64,000 nt of DNA from Nibribacter ruber (GCF_009913235.1 NZ_CP047897.1:3471001-3535000), one strand, 5' to 3'. Counted from the stretch's first letter, positions 25,517 to 35,435 are shown. Translations and numbers: made by a program. The notes: a model not told the origin generated them from the sequence alone.

Positions 25517-25990
25517 ATGGCACCACGCAGTAATTACGATGATGAGTATGGCTATGATGAAGATGACTTCAACAACAGCCATTTTGATGATGAGTTTTCC
25601 TTTGACGATGACGACGAAGTAGGCGGCAAGGGCAGGATTGGTTTTGCCGGAGACGAGGACGAGGAGGTGAACCTTCCCTATGAGGGAGAGCTGTTCAATG
25701 AGATGCTGAGCAAGCTGCATGGCACCCTCATCATGTTTGGCGAAGATGACGCTGCCATGATGGACCTGCAGGCCGAGCTCCTGAAAATGGACACGGACAA
25801 AGGAGTGGAGATAGACGAGATGTTCTATCTGGAAGAAGCCAGCCTTATCTCTAAAGTCTTGAAAAAGCATGCGTCCACCTCGCCCAGGATTCAGGAAATC
25901 TATACCAACTATATGAAAGACATTGTCCGGTTCAGTGATGAGTCTGACGCCGGCTATCCCGGTGACTATTACCTGGAAGAACAGGAGTAG
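25517..25990 (+). CDS. Acidic hypothetical protein
   Basis: I do not recognise a named family. The 157-residue protein has an extremely acidic, tyrosine-containing N-terminus (residues 7-35: YDDEYGYDEDDFNNSHFDDE then DDDD), likely disordered. A more ordered acidic helical part follows (ELFNEMLSKLHGTLIMFGEDD, LISKVLKKHAS). There is no signal peptide and no membrane segment, so it is cytoplasmic. Strong base-pairing terminators and a -7 box mark it as a real single-gene unit. A DNA mimic or chaperone-like role is speculation only. Confidence 0.75.
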   Translation: MAPRSNYDDEYGYDEDDFNNSHFDDEFSFDDDDEVGGKGRIGFAGDEDEEVNLPYEGELFNEMLSKLHGTLIMFGEDDAAMMDLQAELLKMDTDKGVEIDEMFYLEEASLISKVLKKHASTSPRIQEIYTNYMKDIVRFSDESDAGYPGDYYLEEQE

Positions 25991-26012
25991 CGGACTATTT
26001 TAAAATATCCCT

Positions 26013-26052
26013 AAAACAGAAGAGGCGCCCAACTGGGCGCCTCTTCTGTTTT
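26013..26052. terminator. Bidirectional terminator
   Basis: AAAACAGAAGAGGCGCCC pairs perfectly with its complement around AACT. Flanking A and T runs serve both convergent genes. Confidence 0.9.
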
Positions 26053-26067
26053 GATAGTGGGTGCAGT

Positions 26068-29000
26068 TTAGTGCTTCACAATTCTCTTCATGATGGTCAC
26101 CTCTGGGGTGCTTACTTTGAGAAGGTAGGTACCTACTGCCAAAGAGCCCAGGTCTACCTGCTGGTTGCCACCGCCTTGCACTTGCGTTGTTTTCACCAGT
26201 CGGCCGTCCATGCTGTATACCAGAATGGTGACGGTGCTGTTGTTCAGGCTGCTCAAATCCAGGTTTACTACACCTGTGGTTGGGTTAGGATAGGCATTTA
26301 GTTTCACTGCCTTGGTAGCTTCTGTCTTGGTTTTTACAGAGATGACCTTGCTGTGCTCAAACTTGCCGTCAAAGTCTACTTGCTTCAGGCGGTAGTAGAT
26401 AGTGCCGGCCGGGCTGTTGGTATCCAGGAAGCCGTAGTTGCGTACCTGGCTGCTGTTGCCAGCCCCTTTCACCTCACCCACCGTCTGGAACGTTTTGCCA
26501 TTGGTGCTGCGCTCTACCAAGAACTTCTCATTGTTGATCTCAGTGGCCGTGGTCCAGGTCAGTTGCACGCCATTTGCTACCGCCTTGCCATTGAAGTTTA
26601 CCAATGTTACTGGCAATGGGTTCATCAGGCTTATGGTACTTGTTTGGCTGTTGTTAGCCATGGCATTGTCAAACTGCCCTGCAGAGTTTACAGCTGCCTC
26701 TGTGGTTAGAAGAGCATATGCTACAGGTTTAAGAATAACCTGCATGGTTTGCATTTCTGAAGGTGCCAAGTCTCTATTCAGAGTCCAGATTCCGGTAGTG
26801 GCGTCAAAAGTACCCACAGACGGCTTGGCGCTCACGAACTCAAACTCTTTTGACAATGTGTAGGCTACTTTCACATCAGAGGCCGCATCAACCGTACCTT
26901 TATTTTGCACGGTAACTGTGTAGATGATTGGTTCTCCTAGCGAATAAGGGCCTTCAGATGCAATATTTGTGACAGCTAAGTCAGCTACAGCTTGCACGTT
27001 TATTGACGCAAAGGCACTGTTATTGGTGCTTTCCAGGTCAATGGCACCTTCTTGGCTAAGTTTAGTGGCGCTCAACGTTATGCGGCCGGTTGTGTTCGGG
27101 TAACCAGTTACCACCAATGTTTTAGATTCGCCTGGCGCAAGTGACGCAATAAAGCCTTCACCCGTAGCTGGATCATAAGTTACCCCCTCACCAGGATATA
27201 CACCTGTAAAGTTAATAGCGCCTGTACGGCTATCCATAAACTTGAGGTTGGTGGCGGCATCTGGACCTGTATTGGTTACAGTCACCGTAAAGGTTGCTAA
27301 GGAAACATTGCGGTAAAATTCTGTTCCAGTGCTGCTGCTTACAGTCATGGCTACTTTTACCTCAGCTTTTCCAGTAATCACCACTTCTTCGGTATCAGAA
27401 TTGTTGGCGCTGTTCTGATCGGTTTCAGTACTGGAAGTGTAAGAAGAGTTTAACGTATAGGTACCAGCTTGTGTGGCTTTTCCTATCAACTTCATCGTGG
27501 CAGAACCATTTAAGGCTAAGTCGCCTACAGACCAGATGCCAGAACTTGCATTGTAGGATCCCTGTTGCGGAGCAGCACTCACAAAAGTGAAGTCGTTAGG
27601 CAGGGCAGTGGCCAATGATATGTTTGATGCACTGTTAGGGCCATTGTTTATAGCACTGATGGTGAATTCAACTTCATCACCGTTGTAGTAAGTTTTAGCT
27701 ACTACACTGTTGCTTACAGCAATATCAACCACAGGATTTACTTCTAAGGTAACCACAGATGTGTTGTTAGAACTTACTACATCTGTCTGTGTGCTGGCAT
27801 TGCGGCTTGCTGAGGTGGTTAGCGTTCCTACTTTGTTGATTTTGGCTAACACGGTCAATACCTTGGTTGTGTTTGCTGGCATGTCTCCAATGTTCCAAAT
27901 TCCATCATTGCTGGTGTAAGTTGTGCCATCTGGAGCTGTAAAGCTCACTACGTTGAAGCCGGCCGCAGTGGTATATCTATTTAGGACTTTCACTCCCGTG
28001 GCATCATCTGGTCCGTTGTTAGTGGCTGTAATTGTAAAGACAGCGTTTCCGCCAACATAATAAGGCCCATCCGCAACAGTATTAAGAACTGCAATGTCAA
28101 TGGCTGGCAGCACTTCAAAAGTGTTATTTACCGTATTGTTGGCGGTATTTGCATCTGGTTCGGCGCTATAAACCTTAGTTGCTGTGTTGGTAAAGCTACC
28201 TGCTTTAGTTGGTACTACCGTAATGGTCAAGGTTCTAGCAGCAGAAGTACCAATAGCCAAAGGCCCTATGTTCCAAATACCAGTTTGATTATCATAGCTT
28301 CCTGCGGTAACAGTTGAGCTTACATAGGTTAAACCTTCAGGCAGTAAATCTTGCAATGAGACATCAGTTGCCGGGCTTGGACCGTTGTTCTGTGCTTTTA
28401 CAGTGATGGTAAAAGGTTGTCCGTTGTATTTATTACCTGAGAATACTGTATTTGTAACGGCAATGTCTGCAGCTGGATCCACGTCAAGTACAACAGAGGA
28501 AGTATTGTTGGCTGTTACAAGGTCAGTTTCTGTAGCAGATTTTCTACTGGCCGTTTGAGTAAGGGTTCCCGCTTTGGTTGGCTTAGCTATCACGGTTAGG
28601 GTTACACTTTCACCAATTCCAAGTTCGCCAATTGCCCATTCGCCGGCGGCATAGCTTCCTTTTTCTGGGTTGGTGCTAACTACAGAGAAGTTTGAAGTAG
28701 AGAAGACATCAGAGATGAGAAGCGAAGAAGCAGTGTTAGGGCCATTATTAGTTACAGTAGTGGTAAATGTCAGCTCTTCACCCGCAAGGTAAGTTGGGCC
28801 GCCGGTTACTGTTTTTACCACTGCTATGTCTGCAGATGAATTTACGGTAACTGTATTGGAAGCCATGTCATTTGCCGCGTTCGCGTCTTGCTCATTGCTG
28901 CTTACTCTGGTGGCAGTAGTTGTAAAGTCTCCAACAGTAGTAGGCTGAGCCACAAGGGTAAGTGTTCTTGTTGTATTCACTGCTAAGGTTGGGATTTCCC

Positions 29001-32000
29001 ATATTCCGGTTGTTGGATCGTAAGTGCCTACTGTTGGGTTGGCAGAGACAAACGACATGCCTGCCGGTAAAACATCAGATATGACAACTCCAGAAGAGGC
29101 ATTAGGGCCTAAGTTTCGGGCACTAATGGTATAGGTAATATTCTTTCCTACATAATAAGGGCCGGCAGCAACAGTGTTTGTTACTTGAATGTCGGTCGCC
29201 AAAGCAGCACCAGCACTAATTGAGGTAGAAGCGGTATTGTTGCTGGTATTGATGTCATACAAAGACCCAGTTACAGTAGCCGTGGTTGTAAGGGCGTTAG
29301 AAGTGGTTGGTTTTGCTACAATTGTTAAAGTTTGTGAGCTCCCTGCAGCTAAGTTATCAATGGTCCAGACTCCTGTGGAGGATACATAGGTTCCTTGGGT
29401 GGCCGTTGCACTAACAAAAGAAAGACCGGTAGGGAGCTTGTCTGTGGCCGTTACACCAGTTGCGTTGTCGGGTCCATTGTTGGTGACAACTACTGTGTAG
29501 GTAACGTTAGAGTTGACAAAATAAGGGCCTTCTGATACTTGATTGGAAATAGCTAGGTTGGACGCCTGTCCTACAGTTATGGTTGTAGCAGCCGTGTTGT
29601 TATCGCTGTTATTATCATAGCTAGAAGAAGTTTTGGAGGCCGTAGTTGTAAACGTACCAGCAGTTGTTGGGGTCGCTACTAATGTAAGTGTTTGGGTTAC
29701 GCCACTGCTCATGTTGCCAATTGTCCACAGGCCCGTGCCCGGGTCATAGGAGCCTAGTGTTACACTGCTGCTTTTTAACGTTAAGCCTGCAGGTAACATG
29801 TCTGTTACAGAAACACCAGAGCTTGTTCCTGGACCATTGTTTCTTACTACAACGGTATAGGTAACGTCTTTTCCGTTATAATAAGGTCCTGCCGCTACTG
29901 AGTTGGTTACTTGGATGTCTCCAGACGCTTCCACATTGATAGTGGTAGCAGCAGAGTTATTAGAAGCAACCGCGTCAAACTGGTCACTGGCCGAGCGAGA
30001 GGCTGTGGTTGTAATGCTACCAGTAACTCTTGGTTTAGCAATTAATACCAAGGTCTCTGTTGTACCTTTTGGTAAGGTGGCTATGTCCCAGATTCCTGTT
30101 GAAGCGTCATATGATCCTGCAGTAGGAGTGGCACTTACAAAGGTGAATGAACCTGTAGAAAGCAAATCTTTGATTTTAACACCAGTAGCAGCATCTGGAC
30201 CATTGTTAGTGGCTGTAACTGTATAAGTAACGGGTTCTCCTTGATAATAAGGACCATCTGAAACAATATTGGTCACTGCAATATCCACTGCAGGCAAAGC
30301 CGTAATTGTAACATTGGAGTTGTTGTTGGCAGAATTTATGTCAATTTCGTTTTGAGCAGTTTTGGTTGCCGTTGTGGTGAAAGTGCCAGAAGTATTAGGT
30401 GCTGCTATTATTTTGATAACAGCAGATGCACCACTTGCTAAATTGGGAATGGACCATTTCCGGTTTTCCACTACGGTACCATCTGGGGCTGTGAAACTCA
30501 CAACAGTCAAGCCATCAGGGATTCCTGCATCAATCACAATACCCGTGGCAGCACCAGGGCCATTGTTCTTGATGGTGACTGTATAGGTAGCATTTACTCC
30601 ATTATAGTACGGACCGGCGGTTACAGTTTGTGTTACCGCTACTTCTGCGGTAGGCTCTACGGTAAGGACGTTGGTGCTGGAATTGTTTGAGCTTACCAAA
30701 TCCGTTTCTGTTTGACCAGATTTAGACGCTACTGTTGTGTAAGAACCTGTAGCGGTTGTCTTGGCCACTAACGTTAACGTCTGAGGGGTTCCGGGCTCAA
30801 TGGTTCCAACCGTCCAAACGCCAGTTGATGATGTATAAGTACCCGTTGAAGGATTAGCGCTTACAAACGTTAACCCCGTAGGAAGTTTATCTGTGAGTAC
30901 AACTCCAGTAGCAGTAACAGGGCCATTATTTATGGCTGTTACAGTATAGGTGATGTTTTCTCCAATATAGTAAGGGCCTTGCGTAGTGATAACATTGGTG
31001 ACGGCAACGTCAGCTGCGGCTGTGACCGTTATGCTGTTAGTAGCGCTATTGTTACTGCTCACTACATCATATTCATTTCCGGCAGTACGCGAAGCAGTTG
31101 TAGTAAATGTGCCCGCCGAAGTAGGAATAGCGGTAATGGTGAGGGTTTGGGTGGCTCCTATTGCAATAGGCAGAGTCCAGACACCAGTAGAGTTGGAATA
31201 AGTACCTGAGGTAGCAGAAACATTTGAGATTGTCATTCCTGCCGGCAGCTGATCTGTGATAGAAACACTGGTGGCATTGTTAGGGCCGTTGTTCTTGGCC
31301 GTAACTGTATAGGTAACCGCCTGCCCGGCATAATATGGACCTGCGCTTACTGTGTTGGTAACAGCAATATCAGTAGACGGGCTAACCGTGATGGAAGTCG
31401 ACTGGCTGTTATTAGCAGCTACATTGTCTACTTCTGTGTGGGTTTGTGTTGCTGTGGCTAAAATGCTTCCGGTAACAAGCGGCTTCGCCGTGATGGTTAA
31501 GGTTTTGGAGGCACCAACAGCCAGCGTACCCACGTTCCACACTCCAGTGCTAGCAACATAGTTTACATCTGAGGAGCTTACAAATTCAAGCTTGGTAGCG
31601 TCTAGCTTATCTGTCACCTGTATGTTGGTAGCTGGAATGGGACCGTTGTTTGTAACCGTAACGCTATAAGTGAAAGGCTGACCAATATAGTATGGAGCGG
31701 TAGCAGCTGTGTTTGTAACAGCCACATCAGCGCTGCAGTCATAGTTAAACGTAGTGGATTGAGTAGAAGAGCCTGTGTAGCCATACGTCCAGGTGTTAAC
31801 GGTTTTCAAGTCACCCCCTGTTGCTGTGGTAGAACCAGAAGTAGCGGTCCAAGTATGCGCGCCAGTTGTAGAGGCTGCGCCAAACAGCTCTGATTGAGGA
31901 GAAGGAAAGGCAGCAGTAGGAAGGTTAGAATCATCCCAGAAAAGAAGGCCATTGTAATTAGTACCGGCCACTGGACGTACGTCCTCTACTCTAAAACCGC

Positions 32001-33324
32001 CTACATTAGATTCTGCATCCCATACCGGGAAATGGACCGCCGCACTGTTGTTTCTGAAGAAATAGTTGAGCGTGGTGCCTTTGGCCACTGCCTGTCCCAA
32101 ACCGTTCAAACCATTCCATTCTACGGTGCGTGTTCCTTTGGCGCCTGTAGATTCCAATAAGACGTCAGCGCTGCCTGGTTGATAGCCCGCCACGCCGTTT
32201 AAGTTGATTAATACAATGAACGTGCTGCTCTCAGTCGTGTTCAGGGTGAAGATAGACTTGCCTCCGTTGGTGGTTGTGTTACAGACAGAAGCTATGCCTA
32301 CTGTAAATTCAGGAGCAGTCGCAGACGGCCAAATAGAAATATCTGGGTTGTTTACAAAGTTGAACAGCTCTGGATAGTCTGTCTGGCTGGTCTGGCTTTT
32401 TCTACGGTCTGTGTAAGATGCTCCGGCTGCGGTAGTTGAACCAAATTTGTTGGTAACAAACCGGAAGAAGTTCTGAGGGGCAATACCTGCTAATTCAATC
32501 TTCTTAACGAAGAAGGCGTTGGCCTGGTCTTCGCTGGGAATGAGCGGGTACATGTTAAAGTTCTTGGAAAAGACGTTGGAAGTCCCGCCGGCAGAGAAAG
32601 ACCAAAGTTTACTGCGCATACGACCAGGCTTCTCCACGCCACTACCGTCCACTACTGTAAAATCCCATAAATCATACACAGAGAATCTGCGGCCGTCATC
32701 TGTCCAGCTAGATTCACCCACCTGCTCAAATTCCACCCAGTAGTCTTGGTCTGCGCCGGTGTTGTTAAGAAAACCCAGCGAGTTGTAGCCGTTGCTGTTA
32801 TAGGTAGTAGTGTTGATGGTGAATTTTGGACCTACATTTACCTGAGTTGCATTGCCTATGACGCCCGGTTGAGCGGCCAGAAGCATATGTCTGGTAGAGT
32901 TCTGATCACGCAACAAGGTGGTTTGCTGTACAATGGTGCCCACTTGGTCTGTACTGCTGGCTGCTCTTCTAATGGTGATAGTCAAATCTCCCTGATTGGC
33001 GGTAGTTTGATCATGGATAGCTCTGCGCACCCCATAGTAAAGACGTTCGCCATTCTTTACTCTAATCAAGAGTCTATGGTCTGCAGAAAAAGTAGCTCCG
33101 TTTCGGCTGAAGCCGCTGGGTTTCAAAAAGCTAAGCGATGTAATAGCTACCCCACTTGCACTGGGAAAGTTGGCGTCATGCGCCAAATAGCCAGCTTTGT
33201 CATTGGCAGGGTCTGTAAGCGCCGCTGTTGACTGGTTGGGTGTGAGCTGTTTTGATCCTTCGCCATACATGGTGAGGGGTAAGAGAAACAAAACAAGCAG
33301 TGCTAAGAGTAAGGGGTTTTTCAT
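26068..33324 (-). CDS. Giant DUF11-repeat surface protein with T9SS type A sorting domain
   Basis: The 2418-residue protein has a signal peptide (LLLALLVLFLLPLTMYGEG, residues 4-22), an N-terminal region of about 530 residues, 14 tandem DUF11-type immunoglobulin-like repeats, and a C-terminal sorting tail. Each repeat opens like DIAVTNTV..GPYY.G and contains YTVTATNNGP, then a TG(I/V)W and a TLT segment; spacing is about 125 residues. The tail (LNAYPNPTTGVVNLDL ... LLKVSTPEVTIMKRIVKH) is the type A signal recognised by the type IX system, whose PorZ part is encoded at 49 kb. It is probably displayed on the surface as a stalk or adhesin. It is monocistronic, with a terminator at 26013-26052. 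Confidence 0.93.
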   Translation of the reverse strand: MKNPLLLALLVLFLLPLTMYGEGSKQLTPNQSTAALTDPANDKAGYLAHDANFPSASGVAITSLSFLKPSGFSRNGATFSADHRLLIRVKNGERLYYGVRRAIHDQTTANQGDLTITIRRAASSTDQVGTIVQQTTLLRDQNSTRHMLLAAQPGVIGNATQVNVGPKFTINTTTYNSNGYNSLGFLNNTGADQDYWVEFEQVGESSWTDDGRRFSVYDLWDFTVVDGSGVEKPGRMRSKLWSFSAGGTSNVFSKNFNMYPLIPSEDQANAFFVKKIELAGIAPQNFFRFVTNKFGSTTAAGASYTDRRKSQTSQTDYPELFNFVNNPDISIWPSATAPEFTVGIASVCNTTTNGGKSIFTLNTTESSTFIVLINLNGVAGYQPGSADVLLESTGAKGTRTVEWNGLNGLGQAVAKGTTLNYFFRNNSAAVHFPVWDAESNVGGFRVEDVRPVAGTNYNGLLFWDDSNLPTAAFPSPQSELFGAASTTGAHTWTATSGSTTATGGDLKTVNTWTYGYTGSSTQSTTFNYDCSADVAVTNTAATAPYYIGQPFTYSVTVTNNGPIPATNIQVTDKLDATKLEFVSSSDVNYVASTGVWNVGTLAVGASKTLTITAKPLVTGSILATATQTHTEVDNVAANNSQSTSITVSPSTDIAVTNTVSAGPYYAGQAVTYTVTAKNNGPNNATSVSITDQLPAGMTISNVSATSGTYSNSTGVWTLPIAIGATQTLTITAIPTSAGTFTTTASRTAGNEYDVVSSNNSATNSITVTAAADVAVTNVITTQGPYYIGENITYTVTAINNGPVTATGVVLTDKLPTGLTFVSANPSTGTYTSSTGVWTVGTIEPGTPQTLTLVAKTTATGSYTTVASKSGQTETDLVSSNNSSTNVLTVEPTAEVAVTQTVTAGPYYNGVNATYTVTIKNNGPGAATGIVIDAGIPDGLTVVSFTAPDGTVVENRKWSIPNLASGASAVIKIIAAPNTSGTFTTTATKTAQNEIDINSANNNSNVTITALPAVDIAVTNIVSDGPYYQGEPVTYTVTATNNGPDAATGVKIKDLLSTGSFTFVSATPTAGSYDASTGIWDIATLPKGTTETLVLIAKPRVTGSITTTASRSASDQFDAVASNNSAATTINVEASGDIQVTNSVAAGPYYNGKDVTYTVVVRNNGPGTSSGVSVTDMLPAGLTLKSSSVTLGSYDPGTGLWTIGNMSSGVTQTLTLVATPTTAGTFTTTASKTSSSYDNNSDNNTAATTITVGQASNLAISNQVSEGPYFVNSNVTYTVVVTNNGPDNATGVTATDKLPTGLSFVSATATQGTYVSSTGVWTIDNLAAGSSQTLTIVAKPTTSNALTTTATVTGSLYDINTSNNTASTSISAGAALATDIQVTNTVAAGPYYVGKNITYTISARNLGPNASSGVVISDVLPAGMSFVSANPTVGTYDPTTGIWEIPTLAVNTTRTLTLVAQPTTVGDFTTTATRVSSNEQDANAANDMASNTVTVNSSADIAVVKTVTGGPTYLAGEELTFTTTVTNNGPNTASSLLISDVFSTSNFSVVSTNPEKGSYAAGEWAIGELGIGESVTLTVIAKPTKAGTLTQTASRKSATETDLVTANNTSSVVLDVDPAADIAVTNTVFSGNKYNGQPFTITVKAQNNGPSPATDVSLQDLLPEGLTYVSSTVTAGSYDNQTGIWNIGPLAIGTSAARTLTITVVPTKAGSFTNTATKVYSAEPDANTANNTVNNTFEVLPAIDIAVLNTVADGPYYVGGNAVFTITATNNGPDDATGVKVLNRYTTAAGFNVVSFTAPDGTTYTSNDGIWNIGDMPANTTKVLTVLAKINKVGTLTTSASRNASTQTDVVSSNNTSVVTLEVNPVVDIAVSNSVVAKTYYNGDEVEFTISAINNGPNSASNISLATALPNDFTFVSAAPQQGSYNASSGIWSVGDLALNGSATMKLIGKATQAGTYTLNSSYTSSTETDQNSANNSDTEEVVITGKAEVKVAMTVSSSTGTEFYRNVSLATFTVTVTNTGPDAATNLKFMDSRTGAINFTGVYPGEGVTYDPATGEGFIASLAPGESKTLVVTGYPNTTGRITLSATKLSQEGAIDLESTNNSAFASINVQAVADLAVTNIASEGPYSLGEPIIYTVTVQNKGTVDAASDVKVAYTLSKEFEFVSAKPSVGTFDATTGIWTLNRDLAPSEMQTMQVILKPVAYALLTTEAAVNSAGQFDNAMANNSQTSTISLMNPLPVTLVNFNGKAVANGVQLTWTTATEINNEKFLVERSTNGKTFQTVGEVKGAGNSSQVRNYGFLDTNSPAGTIYYRLKQVDFDGKFEHSKVISVKTKTEATKAVKLNAYPNPTTGVVNLDLSSLNNSTVTILVYSMDGRLVKTTQVQGGGNQQVDLGSLAVGTYLLKVSTPEVTIMKRIVKH

Positions 33325-34003
33325 GCTTATGCAACTAAGGTTTCAATAATTCTGCCTTCTAAAGAGTGTGCAGGATCTGTAAATTGAAGTTTTGCTATTT
33401 CAATAAGTCCAGATTTCCAGCTCTTCTGGTAAGACAGTCCAAAATTGGATAATTAGTTCCAGTAGCATTTTGATAATTCGCCGAACCATGAGAAAAACAC
33501 GGTGAATGAAAGGGTGGCAGGGATGCGTATTAGTACGCTTAAGTTTTAAGTTTAATGCTGAAATAAGAGCTAGGAAAGTCAATTGCCAATTTAAGCCGAC
33601 AATAAGGCTAGCAAATTGAAAGAGGAAAGGAGTATGAATAATAGCCGATAATTGAAATCGTGATTAATCTATATAATTGGATGTTAATATTATAGATTGA
33701 TTTTATAATGGTAATATTTTTTACCAATCTATTGAAAATTAGACTTTTATATAAATTTTCTTTATGCCGTCAACTGCATCAGTCCAATGTATGTGTACAT
33801 GCTGACTTTCTCATTCCCCAAAAGATTAAAAGGGAAACACCTATCATGAGTGCAATGCGACGGTGTTTCAGGTCTTTCAAGAGCGCATTCCTGCGTTCTC
33901 CTTCAAAGTGCAGCCTGTTAGGTGCACTCACTTAACTTGGAAAGAGCAGCACCGTGAAACCAATAGAATTAGGTATCTTGCGTTTTAGTCAATAAAATCA
34001 TCA
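33325..34003. other. AT-rich intergenic region with possible folded segment
   Basis: No gene is supported in the 679 bases between two divergent genes. It is AT-rich to about 33780. From 33834 it contains inverted repeats: GAAACACC (33834-33841) with GGTGTTTC (33862-33869), and TGAGTGCA (33847-33854) with TGCACTCA (33923-33930). These two pairs cannot all form at once. Confidence 0.5.
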
Positions 34004-34996
34004 ATGCAAACGGACGAACTCTTATTCCAGGAACGGATTCGAGAGCATCAGCTGAAGATAAAGCAGGTGTTCAAAGAAGTGGGCAAGGTTGTGGTGGGGC
34101 AGCAGTACATGGTGAACCGGCTGCTCATAGGCTTGTTCACCAACGGCCATATTTTGCTGGAGGGGGTGCCGGGTTTAGCAAAGACGTTGACGATCAATAC
34201 CCTGGCCAAGGTGCTCCACCTGAATTTCTCCCGCATCCAGTTCACGCCAGATCTGCTGCCTTCTGACTTGATAGGCACCATGATTTATAACCAGAGCTCC
34301 TCGGCGTTTGAGGTGAAGAAAGGACCCATCTTCGCGAATTTGATTTTGGCAGATGAGGTGAACCGCTCGCCGGCCAAGGTGCAGTCTGCCTTGTTGGAGG
34401 CCATGCAAGAGAAGCAGGTGACCATTGGTGATAAAACCTATCGGCTGGATCTGCCTTTCTTGGTGCTGGCCACCCAGAACCCGGTAGAGCAGGAGGGAAC
34501 CTACCCGCTGCCCGAAGCCCAGGTAGACCGTTTCATGATGAAGGTGTACGTGGATTACCTTTCCAAGGCAGATGAGCTGGAAGTGATGCGCCGCATGGCC
34601 AACCTGTCCTACAGCAGCACCGTGAACACCGTCCTGACCAAGCAAGACATCTTCGACATTAGAAACGCCATCAACCAGGTACAGATTTCTGAGACCTTGG
34701 AGCGATACATCATTGAACTGGTGTTTGCCTCGCGCCGACCCGCCGACTATGACCTGAATGACTTCGCGCAGTACCTGCAATTTGGCGTGTCGCCTAGAGC
34801 CAGCATCGCCTTGAACCTGGCAGCCAAGGCCGTGGCCTTTTTTGACGAGCGCGACTACGTACTCCCTGAAGACATCAAAGAAATTGCCACAGACGTCCTC
34901 AGCCACCGCATCATCCTCAACTATGAGGCCGAGGCCGACAACGTGCAGACCAAGGACTTCGTGGAATCCATTTTGCGTAAAGTACCCATCAGTTAA
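34004..34996 (+). CDS. MoxR family AAA+ ATPase
   Basis: The 330-residue protein has Walker A GVPGLAKT (about residues 55-62), Walker B LILADEVNR (about 114-122), sensor 1 ATQNPVEQEGTYPLPEAQ (about 154-171) and the C-terminal lid with VSPRAS. MoxR ATPases act as chaperones that help load metal or mature a partner, usually with DUF58 and von Willebrand factor A proteins encoded next door. None is present here: a palindromic repeat follows after 30 bases and then unrelated genes. Confidence 0.93.
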   Translation: MQTDELLFQERIREHQLKIKQVFKEVGKVVVGQQYMVNRLLIGLFTNGHILLEGVPGLAKTLTINTLAKVLHLNFSRIQFTPDLLPSDLIGTMIYNQSSSAFEVKKGPIFANLILADEVNRSPAKVQSALLEAMQEKQVTIGDKTYRLDLPFLVLATQNPVEQEGTYPLPEAQVDRFMMKVYVDYLSKADELEVMRRMANLSYSSTVNTVLTKQDIFDIRNAINQVQISETLERYIIELVFASRRPADYDLNDFAQYLQFGVSPRASIALNLAAKAVAFFDERDYVLPEDIKEIATDVLSHRIILNYEAEADNVQTKDFVESILRKVPIS

Positions 34997-35016
34997 GATA
35001 CCCATTTATGTATTAT

Positions 35017-35074
35017 CCTCAGAGGCCGTTTTTGGCCTGTTTTCCAGGAAACAGGCCAAAAACGGCCTCTGAGG
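35017..35074. repeat. 58-bp palindrome containing 38-bp repeat, copy 10
   Basis: The core copy is at 35027-35064 with arms matching 17/18. The arms extend outward by 10 more paired bases (CCTCAGAGGC with GCCTCTGAGG). It is 20 bases past the MoxR stop and could stop transcription. Confidence 0.93.
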
Positions 35075-35347
35075 TTTAAAGCTAGTCTCAAGGGTTTTGA
35101 CGGGTTTGCTCCAAACTGGCACTAGGTCATAACGGGTAAACTCTCTTTGTTAATGTACAACTCTTAAAACATTCTGGTCCATCGTACAGGTGGTAACGTC
35201 TAGTGAAGAAGCATTGCTGCGGTGGTAGGTGAGAAGGAAACAATTCAAAGGCTAACTGGTAAAGCCCTATTTTTTAGCCTGCTGCATATCTCAAACTTTG
35301 TGTATTACGTGCCAGCTAATCGAATTCTTCTTTTGCTTCTTGAAAAC

Positions 35348-35385
35348 CGTTTTTGGGCTGTTTTCTAAAAAATAAGCCAAAAACG
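35348..35385. repeat. 38-bp palindromic repeat, copy 11
   Basis: Arms match 14/18. It stands alone in the gap, 284 bases after copy 10. Confidence 0.88.
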
Positions 35386-35403
35386 ACAGGCTTTTCTTCC
35401 GTG

Positions 35404-35435
35404 GTAAAAGAAAAAGCCTGCCATTGCTGGCAGGC
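35404..35435 (-). terminator. Terminator of the receptor/beta-helix operon
   Basis: On the minus strand GCCTGCCA pairs with TGGCAGGC and is followed by TTTTTCTTTT. It lies about 109 bases past the stop of the beta-helix gene. Confidence 0.82.

Noticed and set aside
33708-33935. Plus-strand frame of 75 codons before moxR
   Set aside because: It covers the inverted repeats and has no protein features.
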